NCBI GenBank assembly: GCA_023410875.1
Contig: JAEYPH010000043.1
Coordinates: forward strand, 70,726 to 134,725
DNA from: Bacillota bacterium
GTDB taxonomy: Bacteria; Bacillota; Clostridia; Christensenellales; UMGS416
Direction: 5' to 3'
Length of the DNA: 64,000 bases
In this document: piece by piece, positions 51,275 through 59,741 of the stretch
Position numbering within the stretch: the first letter of the stretch is position 1
How the letters are laid out: every line of letters starts with the position of its first letter
Program-made: the position numbers and the translations under genes
Notes under the pieces: generated by a model
What the model was told of the DNA's origin: nothing
Database searches by the model: none
Seen by the model: the letters and a program-made list of their open reading frames with translations, nothing else

Positions 51275-51855
51275 CTATATGCTGAATCGATACGATGGGC
51301 ATTCACTTTCTAGAAGCGGCAAGGCATTTTCCCAAGCGGTTTGGTCCAGCACTTTAAAATTCACCAAATCCACTTTATGTGAATCATCCATCATCGCATC
51401 GTCATAGCCCAGCGAAAGCAACAAAGATTCCTTATCGTATTATCGTTCCATCTAGCGGGCATCGTGACAAAAAAAGTATCTGCCCGCCATGTCATCTTTG
51501 TATATGCGCCCAAATTATTTGCCGGAGCGTCAAACAATTCGCTTGGATAACCAAATGCGAAAAAAGGTGGCCTTGCACAATCGATTGCCTGCTCGGTTAA
51601 TACAGGATGAGCGTCTGATTGACTCCTAAAATACTCTGTCCTAACAATCTGTATCCAAGCGCTGGCAGTTCTATAGCCTGTTCCCTTATACTCTTTGACA
51701 TAGCCATGCAACATTGGATATCCAATCGCAATTGTTGGATCGAAATCAGCAAACATATCAAACCCGGATTCGGCTACATCAGTATTCTTTCTGTAATCCA
51801 CTTCAATGGCGCCATTCGCACCATTGTGAAAAAATGGAATTGTAAAGATCCCCAT
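51275..51855 (-). pseudogene. Frameshifted hypothetical gene inserted between ftsY and ylxM
   Basis: The first frame runs from ATG at 51855 (MGIFTIPFFHNGANGAIEVD) to a stop at 51391. A second frame, open from about 51439 to the stop at 51275, continues naturally with KESLLLSLGYDDAMMDDS. Restoring one A in the run near 51433 (ATAAGG to ATAAAGG) joins them into one protein of about 193 residues, so a single-base deletion (real or a sequencing error) is likely. The product is unrecognised. The gene is clearly more AT-rich than its neighbours and separates genes that are normally adjacent, which suggests acquisition. It starts 8 nt after the ftsY stop. Confidence 0.7.
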
Positions 51856-51862
51856 ATACCGC

Positions 51863-52783
51863 TTACCCCTCAAACATCGCATCCGCAAAGCTCTTGGCGT
51901 CAAAGGGCTGGATGTCCTCCACGGTCTCTCCCGTGGTCAGGTAGCGCACTGGCACCTTCAATGTGGACGAGATGCCGATGACGATGCCACCCTTGGCGGT
52001 GCCGTCCAGCTTCGTTAGAATCAGGCCGGTCACGTTGGCCACGGCGCTGAAGGTCTGGGCCTGGCTGATGGCGTTCTGGCCGGTCGTGGCATCCAGCACG
52101 AGATAGGTCTCCCGATGGGCCTCGGGGAACTCCCGGGCGATGACGCGCTGCACCTTTTCCAGCTCGTTCATCAGGTTTTTCTTGTTGTGCAGGCGGCCGG
52201 CGGTGTCCACGATCAGCACATCAGTGTGACGCGCCTTGGCGGCCTGCACGGCATCGAAGACGACGGCCGCCGGGTCGCTGCCGGTGCTCTGGGCGATCAC
52301 ATCCACGCCGATGCGGCCGGCCCACACCTTGAGTTGGTCGATAGCGGCGGCGCGGAAGGTGTCCGCCGCGGCGAACAGCACGCTCTTGCCCTCCCGCAGG
52401 AACAGGTTGGCAAGCTTTGCCGACGTCGTGGTTTTGCCGGTGCCGTTTACGCCGACCATCAGTATGATGAGCGGCGTGCGCACCGCGGTGTCGCGCTGGG
52501 CGGCGATCAACCGTGCAGCGATCTCGTCCTTGAGCAGGTCCTTGATGCGCTCCGGGTCACCGATGCGCTCGCGCTTGACACGCTCCCGCAGGCTACCCAC
52601 CAACTGGCCGGAGAGCGCCGCGCCCACGTCGGCGGACACCAGCACGTCCTCCAGATCCTCGAAGAACGAATCGTTGATCTCGGTGTAATACTTGACCAGA
52701 TCCTCCACCTTGGTGCGGATGGAATCGCGGGTCTTGACCAGCGTCTGCTTGAGCCGGTCGAAAAGGTTGGGCTTGTCAGCCAT
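51863..52783 (-). CDS. ftsY: Signal recognition particle receptor FtsY
   Basis: FtsY is the membrane-associated SRP receptor GTPase. The 306-residue product lacks a long acidic A domain, as is usual in Firmicutes. It has the N domain and the G domain with GVNGTGKTTT near residue 110, DTAGRLHNKKNLM near 190 and TKLDGTAKGG near 255. ATG at 52783 has GGAGG 6 nt upstream and overlaps the end of smc by 8 nt. Confidence 0.97.
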   Translation of the reverse strand: MADKPNLFDRLKQTLVKTRDSIRTKVEDLVKYYTEINDSFFEDLEDVLVSADVGAALSGQLVGSLRERVKRERIGDPERIKDLLKDEIAARLIAAQRDTAVRTPLIILMVGVNGTGKTTTSAKLANLFLREGKSVLFAAADTFRAAAIDQLKVWAGRIGVDVIAQSTGSDPAAVVFDAVQAAKARHTDVLIVDTAGRLHNKKNLMNELEKVQRVIAREFPEAHRETYLVLDATTGQNAISQAQTFSAVANVTGLILTKLDGTAKGGIVIGISSTLKVPVRYLTTGETVEDIQPFDAKSFADAMFEG

Positions 52784-55700
52784 GGCTGGCCTCCGGTTCT
52801 TCGACATAATCTGCCATCTTCATGCTCACCAGGCGGGAGATGCCCTTTTCCTCCATGGTGACGCCGTAGATGGCGTTGCTGGCTTCCATCGTGCCCTTGC
52901 GGTGGGTCACGACGACAAACTGCGTCTTGCGGGTGTAGTCGTTCAGGAAGTCGGCGAAGCGCTTGACGTTGACGTCGTCCAGCGCGGCCTCAATCTCATC
53001 CAGCACACAGAAGGGCGACGGGTTGAGCCTAAGCATCGCGAACAGCAGGGAGATCGCCGTCAGCGATTTCTCCCCGCCGGACAGCAGGCTCAGCAGCACC
53101 AGCTGCTTGCCCGGCGGCTGGGCCACGATGTCGATGCCGGAATTGAGCAGGTCGGCCTCGTCCTTGAGCACGAGGCGGGCCATGCCGCCGCCGAACATTT
53201 GAACGAAGGTTTCACCGAAGTAGCGGTTCAGCAGCTCGAACTGCTCGCGGAAGCGCTTCTCCATCTTCTCGTTGAGCTCTTCGATGATGCGCATGAGGTC
53301 GCTCTCGGCGCGGTGCAGATCGGCAATCTGGCGCTCGTAGTCCTCGTGGCGCTCCTTGAGGGCAATGTAATCCTCTATGGCGTTCACGTTGACGGTGCCC
53401 ATGGCGCGGATGCGCTCGCGTATCTCGCCGATGCGCTTGGCCGCGCCGGCGGTCTCGAAGTCGTCCCGCCGGAGCTTGAGCGCCATGGCGTAGGTCAGCT
53501 CATAGTTGTCCCAGATGCGGTTTTGCAAGCCTTCCAGATCGGCCTCGCCGCGGGCCTGCTGAGCCTGCAGCTTGGATTGCTGCTCACGGCGCTCGTCCTG
53601 GGCAGCGCGCAGGGCGGACAGGCGGCGTTCGGCGCTGTGGCGCACGGTGCGCAGCTCGGCGCGGGCGTCCTCGGCGGCCTGCAGGCGGCCTTCGGCCTCA
53701 GCACGCCGGTCGGAGCGATCGGCGTGGTGGGCGGCGCTGTGCTCCAGCGCCTGTTCCTCCACTTGCATTTGCTGACCGGCCCGATCAGCCTGCCCGGCGC
53801 AGTCCTGCGCCTGGGCTTCGGCGCGCTCGGCCTCGCGCTCCAAGCGGTGGCGCTCGCTGTGGGTGTTGGCCTGGCTGCGCTCGGCGCCGGCCAGCGAAAC
53901 CCGCAGCGCGCCCAGTTCCTCCTGCAGCGCGGCGTATGCCTCCCGGCGGGCGTTGATGCTCATCTGTATGCGCAGGATCTCCTCGCGGGCGCTCTGGTTG
54001 CTTTGCTCCTCGCCGCCATGGCTGCTCTCGATGATGGCGCGCTCGGCGGTGATGTCCCGCAGGTTGTCCTCCAACTGCGTACGTTCCTCCAGCAGGGTCT
54101 GCAGCGATCCCGACACGCGCTCCTCGGTCTGGGCGGCCTTGTCGCGGCGTTCGCGCTCGCGGGTCAGTGCCAGCTCCAGCTCGTGCACGGCACGGGAGCG
54201 CTGCGTCTGCTCCTCGGCGGCGGCGGCGCCCTGGGCGGCCACGTCCGCGGCCTGCTTCTGCAAATCCTCCAGCTCCGCGGCGATGCGCCCGCGCAGCGCG
54301 GTCATCTCCTCCAGCTCGGCGGAGCGGCCCAGCAGGCTGGTGTAACGCGAATGCACCGAGCCGCCGGTCATGGAGCCGCCGGGGTTCATGATGTCGCCCT
54401 GCAGTGTGGCGATGCGCACCGAGTGGTGGCAGGCCCGGGCCATGGCGATGGCGCTGTCCATGCTGTCGGCAATGACAGTACGACCCAATAGATTCTCAAC
54501 GATATCCCGGTAACGGGCGTCAAACTTCACCAACTGGCTGGCCAGGCCCACACAGCCGTTCATGCGCAGGATGGCCGTTTCTTGGCCACCCAGGCCCCTG
54601 CCCCGCACCGTCGTCACCGGCAGGAACGTGGCGCGGCCATAGTTCTGGCGGCGCAGGTGGTTAATGAGAGCCTTGGCGTCCTCCTCGGTGGGGGTCACGA
54701 TGTTCTGCATGGCCGGGCCCAGCACCATTTCCACGGCGCGAACCAGCTGCGAAGGCACTTCAATCAGTTCGCCCACGACGCCTTCCACGCGATCCTTAAG
54801 TTCCGAATCGTTGCGGCAATCCACCAGCAGGCGCTTGACTGACTCGTTGTAGCCCTCGTAGTCTCGTTTCATGGCGGTCAGCATGTTGATGCGGGTCGCG
54901 GTGGCTTGCAGACGTTCGCGGCCGCGGCCGAAGCGCTCGTCGATGTCGCGCTTGCGGCCGGCCAGCTCCAGCACCAGTTGGTTGGTCTTCTCGCCTTCGG
55001 CGCGGCCGGCGGCCAATTGGGCCTCTTGCGCGCGCAGCGTGTCGTCGATGTCCGCGGCGGCATCCCGCACCAAAGAAAGCTCGCGCTCCAGCTTTTCGGC
55101 GGAGCCTTCCATCTGACTCAGACGGTTGCGGATGCCCTCTTCCAGCGCGCTCAGGCGGGAAAGCGAGCTCTTGATGTCGCCGATGCGGTTCAAGGAGTGC
55201 ATGACCTCGGCCTTGCGCTCCTCGGCCTGCTCCTCCTCCTGGCGCAGCTGCGCGCCGGTGGCGGCCAGCTCCTGCTCCAGCGCGTCGGCCTGGGCGCGGC
55301 GGGCCTGCAGGTCGGCCTCCTGGGCGGCCAGCGACTCGCCCAACCGTTTGTGTTCATCGCGAAGAGTCTGTACGCGGTCGCGGTGCCCTTCGGCTTCAGC
55401 GGTCAACCGCTCCATATCCCGGCGCAGGTTGGCGATGCGCTCGGCGGCCAGGTTACGGGAACCCTCGGCCTGGTGCTCCTCGGCGGTCAGCGAGGTGATC
55501 TCGGCGCGGATCGCCGCGCTGCGCTCGTCCAGCTCGTCCTGGGCGGCGGTGTGGCGGGCAAGCTCTGCCTCCAGCTCGGCCACCTCGGCGCTGCCGGCTT
55601 CCAGCTCGGCGGCGGTCTGGCCGATCTGCTGCTGCAGGCCCTCCAGGCGGGCCTTGGCCTTATCGTACTGTATCAGGTACTGGTTGATCTCCAGGTCCTT

Positions 55701-56366
55701 GAGCTCCTCGCTCAGGGTCAGGTATTCGCGGGCGTTCTCGCTCTGCACGCGCAGCGGTTCCAGTTGCGCGGCCACTTCGGAGGCGATGTCGCCGATGCGC
55801 TGCAGGTTGGTGCGGGTGTTGCCCAACCGCCGTTCGGCCTCTTCCTTGCGGACGCGATACTTCATGATGCCGGCGGATTCATGGAAAGCGCCGCGGCGGT
55901 CCTCGGGCTTGCTGTTGATGATCTCGATGATCTCGCCCTGGCCCACGATGGAATAGCCTTCCTTGCCCACGCCGGTGTCACGGAACAGGTCCACGACGTC
56001 CTTTAAGCGGCAAGCCTGCTTGTTGATGTAATACTCGCTCTCGCCGGAACGGAAGACCCTTCGGGTAACCGTAACCTCTGTGTAGGGTACACTAAGCAAA
56101 CCCTCGGCGTTGTCGATGGTCAGGTTGACCTCGCAGAAGTTCAGGGCCTTGCGCTTGGCGGTGCCGTTAAAGATGATGTCTTCCATGCGCGCCCCGCGCA
56201 GCACGCGGGCGTTCTGCTCGCCCAGCACCCAGCGCACGGCGTCGCCGATGTTGCTCTTGCCGCTGCCGTTGGGGCCCACGATGGCCGTGATGCCGGAGTC
56301 GAAGAGGATTTCTATTTTATCGGCAAAGGATTTAAAGCCGAAGATTTCAAGTTTCTTGAGGCGCAC
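52776..56366 (-). CDS. smc: Chromosome segregation protein SMC
   Basis: SMC with ScpA and ScpB forms the bacterial condensin. The 1196-residue protein has the Walker A GPNGSGKSN at residues 32-40, two long coiled coils, and the globular hinge in the middle (about 510-660, with VVGELIEVPSQLVRAVEMVLGPA and GRTVIADSMDSA). The C-terminal head follows, with the ABC signature LLSGGEKSLTAI and the Walker B LDEIEAALDD. The GTG start has GGGGAG 5 nt upstream and overlaps the rnc end by 20 nt. It is part of plsX-acpP-rnc-smc-ftsY. Confidence 0.98.
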   Translation of the reverse strand: MRLKKLEIFGFKSFADKIEILFDSGITAIVGPNGSGKSNIGDAVRWVLGEQNARVLRGARMEDIIFNGTAKRKALNFCEVNLTIDNAEGLLSVPYTEVTVTRRVFRSGESEYYINKQACRLKDVVDLFRDTGVGKEGYSIVGQGEIIEIINSKPEDRRGAFHESAGIMKYRVRKEEAERRLGNTRTNLQRIGDIASEVAAQLEPLRVQSENAREYLTLSEELKDLEINQYLIQYDKAKARLEGLQQQIGQTAAELEAGSAEVAELEAELARHTAAQDELDERSAAIRAEITSLTAEEHQAEGSRNLAAERIANLRRDMERLTAEAEGHRDRVQTLRDEHKRLGESLAAQEADLQARRAQADALEQELAATGAQLRQEEEQAEERKAEVMHSLNRIGDIKSSLSRLSALEEGIRNRLSQMEGSAEKLERELSLVRDAAADIDDTLRAQEAQLAAGRAEGEKTNQLVLELAGRKRDIDERFGRGRERLQATATRINMLTAMKRDYEGYNESVKRLLVDCRNDSELKDRVEGVVGELIEVPSQLVRAVEMVLGPAMQNIVTPTEEDAKALINHLRRQNYGRATFLPVTTVRGRGLGGQETAILRMNGCVGLASQLVKFDARYRDIVENLLGRTVIADSMDSAIAMARACHHSVRIATLQGDIMNPGGSMTGGSVHSRYTSLLGRSAELEEMTALRGRIAAELEDLQKQAADVAAQGAAAAEEQTQRSRAVHELELALTRERERRDKAAQTEERVSGSLQTLLEERTQLEDNLRDITAERAIIESSHGGEEQSNQSAREEILRIQMSINARREAYAALQEELGALRVSLAGAERSQANTHSERHRLEREAERAEAQAQDCAGQADRAGQQMQVEEQALEHSAAHHADRSDRRAEAEGRLQAAEDARAELRTVRHSAERRLSALRAAQDERREQQSKLQAQQARGEADLEGLQNRIWDNYELTYAMALKLRRDDFETAGAAKRIGEIRERIRAMGTVNVNAIEDYIALKERHEDYERQIADLHRAESDLMRIIEELNEKMEKRFREQFELLNRYFGETFVQMFGGGMARLVLKDEADLLNSGIDIVAQPPGKQLVLLSLLSGGEKSLTAISLLFAMLRLNPSPFCVLDEIEAALDDVNVKRFADFLNDYTRKTQFVVVTHRKGTMEASNAIYGVTMEEKGISRLVSMKMADYVEEPEASHG

Positions 56367-57087
56367 GTTGCTCCCCGCTTTCGTTGTTTGTGCTTTCCAA
56401 CAGTGCCAGAGCAGCCCGGGCGGCCTGCTGCTGGGCGGCCTTCTTGCGCGGGCCGGCGCCCTGGGCCAGAGGCTTGCCTTCCACGACCACGCTGACGGTG
56501 AATTGCCGGTCGTGGGCCGGACCGGTCACGTCGTCGACGACATATTCGATCTTGATGTCGCCGTTCCTTTGTAGAATTTCCTGTAATCTTGTCTTGCTGT
56601 CCCACTGGATGCCCTTGTTGGCCGCTTCGGCGATGGCGTCCTTCAGCCGGGGCAAAATGATGGCTCGGGCGTGGTCCAAGTCGCTGTCCAGATACACCGC
56701 CGCCAGCACGGCCTCCACGGCGTCGGCCAGTATGTTGGCGTTGCCGCGGCCGCCGGTCAACTCCATGCCGCGGCCCAGCATCAGCAAATCGCCCAGGCCC
56801 AGGCCATCGGCCACGCGCTTGAGCGAGGGCGCGCTCACGACGGCGGCGCGCACACGGGAAAGCTGCCCCTCTGCCATGGCCGGGAAGGCATGGAACAGAT
56901 GATCGCTGACGAGGATCTGCAGCACCGCGTCGCCCAAGAATTCCAGACGCTCGTTGCTGACCATATCCCCTCTATCATGAGAGTGGGAGGCATGTGTCAA
57001 TGCCTCCCTCGCCAGCTCCTTGTTCGCAAAGGTATAACCGATGCTGCTTTCCAACGCCGGGATCAGCCCGGCCAGGCCGTCGGCCAT
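56347..57087 (-). CDS. rnc: Ribonuclease III
   Basis: RNase III cuts double-stranded RNA in rRNA precursors and structured mRNAs. The 246-residue protein has the catalytic signature NERLEFLGDAVL near residue 45, a second acidic site in ADAVEAVLAAVYLD near 120, and a C-terminal double-stranded RNA-binding domain (about 158-230, with GAGPRKKAAQQQAARAAL). It follows acpP by 1 nt. Confidence 0.97.
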   Translation of the reverse strand: MADGLAGLIPALESSIGYTFANKELAREALTHASHSHDRGDMVSNERLEFLGDAVLQILVSDHLFHAFPAMAEGQLSRVRAAVVSAPSLKRVADGLGLGDLLMLGRGMELTGGRGNANILADAVEAVLAAVYLDSDLDHARAIILPRLKDAIAEAANKGIQWDSKTRLQEILQRNGDIKIEYVVDDVTGPAHDRQFTVSVVVEGKPLAQGAGPRKKAAQQQAARAALALLESTNNESGEQRAPQET

Positions 57088-57088
57088 G

Positions 57089-57319
57089 TTATTTCTTCTT
57101 CTCCTCGATATAGGCCACGGCGTCTCCCACGGTCTTGATCTTCTCCAGGTCCTCGTAGGGGAACTCCATGCCGAACTCGGCCTCCAGGCTCATGATGATG
57201 CCCACAACTTCCACGGAGTCGGCCTTAAGGTCCTCGTTGAGTTTGGCTTCCATGGTGACCTTGGAGGGATCGACCTCCAGCTGTTGGGCGATGATCTCCT
57301 TAACCTTCTCAAAAACCAT
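57089..57319 (-). CDS. acpP: Acyl carrier protein
   Basis: The 76-residue protein is the carrier for growing acyl chains in fatty acid synthesis. The phosphopantetheine site is Ser35 in KADSVEVV (a variant of DSLE), and the product is acidic and helical as expected. GGGAGG lies 6 nt before the ATG. It stands between plsX and rnc; the fabD-fabG genes often found between plsX and acpP are absent. Confidence 0.96.
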   Translation of the reverse strand: MVFEKVKEIIAQQLEVDPSKVTMEAKLNEDLKADSVEVVGIIMSLEAEFGMEFPYEDLEKIKTVGDAVAYIEEKKK

Positions 57320-57366
57320 GCTGCTACCTCCCTATCGTATACCGCCTTCGGCACTGCCGTGGCGAA

Positions 57367-58380
57367 TCAGGACTTGTTTTCGGTCAGCGCCGCTTCCAAC
57401 GACGTGCGGATGGAGCCTACGACGTCCCGCCGCACGGCGGTGTGCGCTTGCTTGAGCGCGCTCTCGAAGGCCCGGGCGTTGCAGGAGCCGTGGGCCTTCA
57501 CAATGATGCCCTCGATGCCCAGCAGCAGCGAGCCGCCCACCTCGGTGTAATCCAGCTTGCGCTTGACCTGGCGCAGGCCGGGCTTGAGCACCGCCGCCGC
57601 CAGCTTGCGCGTAAGCGACGCGGTCAACTGCTCCTTGAGCAGGTCGAACAGGAACATCGCCACGCCCTCGGCTGTCTTGAGCAGGATGTTGCCGGCGAAG
57701 CCATCGCTTACGATCACGTCCACGCCGCCCTCGAAGGCGTCGCGGCCCTCCACATTGCCGGTGAAGTTCACAGGAGCGCTCTTGAGAAGATGGTGTGCGT
57801 CCTTATAGAGAGCGCTGCCCTTCTCCTCCTCGGCGCCGATGTTCAGAAGGCCCACCCGGGGGTTGGCCACTTCCATGACGCGGTTCATGTAGATGCTGCC
57901 CATCTGGGCGAACTGCACCAGGAACTCCGGCTTGCAGTCGGCGTTGGCACCGCAATCGATCAACAGCGCGTGGCCGGTCTTGGTGGGCAGCAGCGGCGCC
58001 AGCGCCGGGCGCTGGATGCCCTTGATGCGGCCCACATTAAAAAGAGCGCCGCTCATGAAAGCGCCGGTGCTGCCGGCGGACACACAGGCGTCCACCTTCT
58101 TCTCCTTGAGCAGGCCCAGCGCCACGATCATGGAGGAGTTGCGCTTGCGGCGGATGGCCACCAGCGGGTCCTCCCCGGTCTCTATGACCTCGTCGGCATG
58201 CACGACGCACACACGTTCGGTCCGTCCATTTAAAAGGGGACGAAGTCCCCCCTCGCGTCCAACGAGGGTGATTTCCAGGTCGGGGTTGTGATCCAGAGCG
58301 CTCAGCGCGCCCTGCACGATGGCCGCGGGGGCGTTGTCGCCGCCCATGGCGTCCACGGCGATGCGGATGATGTTGGCCAC
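57367..58380 (-). CDS. plsX: Phosphate acyltransferase PlsX
   Basis: PlsX makes acyl-phosphate from acyl-ACP, the donor for PlsY in phospholipid synthesis, and acts at the membrane surface. The 337-residue product has RIAVDAMGGDNAP at the start, DACVSAGSTGAFMSGA near residue 95, GCNA-like turns and LGIEGIIVKAHGSCNARAF near the end. The start is GTG with AAGGACGG upstream. It is the first gene of plsX-acpP-rnc-smc-ftsY. Confidence 0.97.
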   Translation of the reverse strand: MANIIRIAVDAMGGDNAPAAIVQGALSALDHNPDLEITLVGREGGLRPLLNGRTERVCVVHADEVIETGEDPLVAIRRKRNSSMIVALGLLKEKKVDACVSAGSTGAFMSGALFNVGRIKGIQRPALAPLLPTKTGHALLIDCGANADCKPEFLVQFAQMGSIYMNRVMEVANPRVGLLNIGAEEEKGSALYKDAHHLLKSAPVNFTGNVEGRDAFEGGVDVIVSDGFAGNILLKTAEGVAMFLFDLLKEQLTASLTRKLAAAVLKPGLRQVKRKLDYTEVGGSLLLGIEGIIVKAHGSCNARAFESALKQAHTAVRRDVVGSIRTSLEAALTENKS

Positions 58381-58425
58381 TGGTTGTTCCGTCCTTATGA
58401 AATGATCGTATGAAAGACAATATCC

Positions 58426-58454
58426 AGTATACCCAGAAAAAACCTGTCACGCAA
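58426..58454 (-). promoter_or_regulatory. Promoter for plsX-acpP-rnc-smc-ftsY
   Basis: Minus-strand TTGCGT (58449-58454), a 17-nt spacer, then TATACT (58426-58431). No FapR-type operator was recognised. Confidence 0.6.
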
Positions 58455-58495
58455 CCGCAGGATTTGATGGAACCGCGGTCGCGTCATGACAAGAC

Positions 58496-59740
58496 TCAGT
58501 CGAAGTTGTCGGCTTGGGCCACCTGCTCGGTTGTGACGGCAGCGGGCTTGCCCGGCACCAGGAAGCACATGACCGTGAAGAGCACACCGATGACGGCGCC
58601 GGCGGCGAACACCCACTGGGGGCCTACGCCGGTCCACAGCATTCCGCCGAACACCGGCGAGGCCACGCTGGCGATGTGATCCATGCTGACGCCGGCGGAC
58701 AGCGTGGGCATGATCTCATCCGGCGAATCGGCGGTGTGCTTGACGAAGATGTCGCGGCCCATCAGCGTGGACTGGGTCAGCCGGTCCACATAGTTGAGCG
58801 CCAGCAGCAGGAACACGACCAGCGAATCGGTGACGGGCATCGTGGAGAGGAACGCGTAGGCCACATAGATGGCCGTCGCGATGACACCGCCGCCCACCAG
58901 CAGCTTGCGCTCGCCATAGCGGTCGATCAGATGGCCCATGAAGGGGTTGAAGAAGAACACTGTCGCGCCGCCAACGATGGCCAGCAGTGTCATCGTTTGC
59001 ACCGGCTGCTGGAACACCTTGACCAGCAGCCACGGCGCGAACACCAGATAGATCTGCTTGCGCAGGCCGCTGATGAAGCTGATCAGATAGTACAGTGTGA
59101 ACTTCTTCTTGAACACCAACCGGGGGCGGGAAAGGTTCTCGGCCTTGCGGGTGCGCATCAGGAACAGCGAAGCGCCGCCGCAAGCTGCCATGACTGCTGC
59201 CAGAACGAAGAACCAGCGGTAATCCTGCAGCTCATTGCCATTGAAGAAGAACAGGATGAACATGCTGGGCAGCATGTACATGATCGTGGATGTGGCATCC
59301 ATGAACCCGATGACGCGGCCCTCATATCCATGGTTTGCCACGGTGATGCCGATGCTGTTGCGCAGCGGCATGAAGATGTGGTCGCCCAGGCTCACGACGA
59401 CCATGTAGGCCACGAAGGCCGGCGAAAAGCCCGTGGTCAGCAGACCCACCAGCAGCATGCCCGCGCCGCGCACGGCCATGGCAACCGCGCCCATGCGCCC
59501 GATGGTCAAAAAGCTCAATGCTGCGATGATGAACATCATCAGCAGGCCCGGCAGCTCACGGATGGGCTCCAGCACCGTGCGCTGGCCCATGTCCATGCCG
59601 ATCAGGCTGTAGAAGTTGGTCCAGATGCTCTCGGAAAAGCCCTGCGACAGGCCGATGAACGCCACGGCGATGAACAGGCATATGACCTCGCGGCCCATGC
59701 CCTCTATGAACACGCCCTCCCGACGGAACAGCTTGCTCAT
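58496..59740 (-). CDS. Major facilitator superfamily transporter
   Basis: The 414-residue protein has about 12 membrane segments and an MFS-like loop (GHLIDRYGERKLLVGG) in the second half. The N-terminal half has a long loop after segment 6 (MRTRKAENLSRPRLVFKKK). The substrate is unknown; no drug- or sugar-specific motif is obvious. ATG at 59740 has GGAGGAG about 6 nt upstream; the frame upstream is not protein-like. It starts 1 nt after the prfC stop, so both are in one transcript. Confidence 0.88.
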   Translation of the reverse strand: MSKLFRREGVFIEGMGREVICLFIAVAFIGLSQGFSESIWTNFYSLIGMDMGQRTVLEPIRELPGLLMMFIIAALSFLTIGRMGAVAMAVRGAGMLLVGLLTTGFSPAFVAYMVVVSLGDHIFMPLRNSIGITVANHGYEGRVIGFMDATSTIMYMLPSMFILFFFNGNELQDYRWFFVLAAVMAACGGASLFLMRTRKAENLSRPRLVFKKKFTLYYLISFISGLRKQIYLVFAPWLLVKVFQQPVQTMTLLAIVGGATVFFFNPFMGHLIDRYGERKLLVGGGVIATAIYVAYAFLSTMPVTDSLVVFLLLALNYVDRLTQSTLMGRDIFVKHTADSPDEIMPTLSAGVSMDHIASVASPVFGGMLWTGVGPQWVFAAGAVIGVLFTVMCFLVPGKPAAVTTEQVAQADNFD

Positions 59741-59741
59741 G

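Noticed and set aside
52692..54491. A 599-codon open frame on plus, antisense to smc
   Set aside because: It is a Leu/Ala/Gly-rich shadow of the smc coiled coil without protein-family features.
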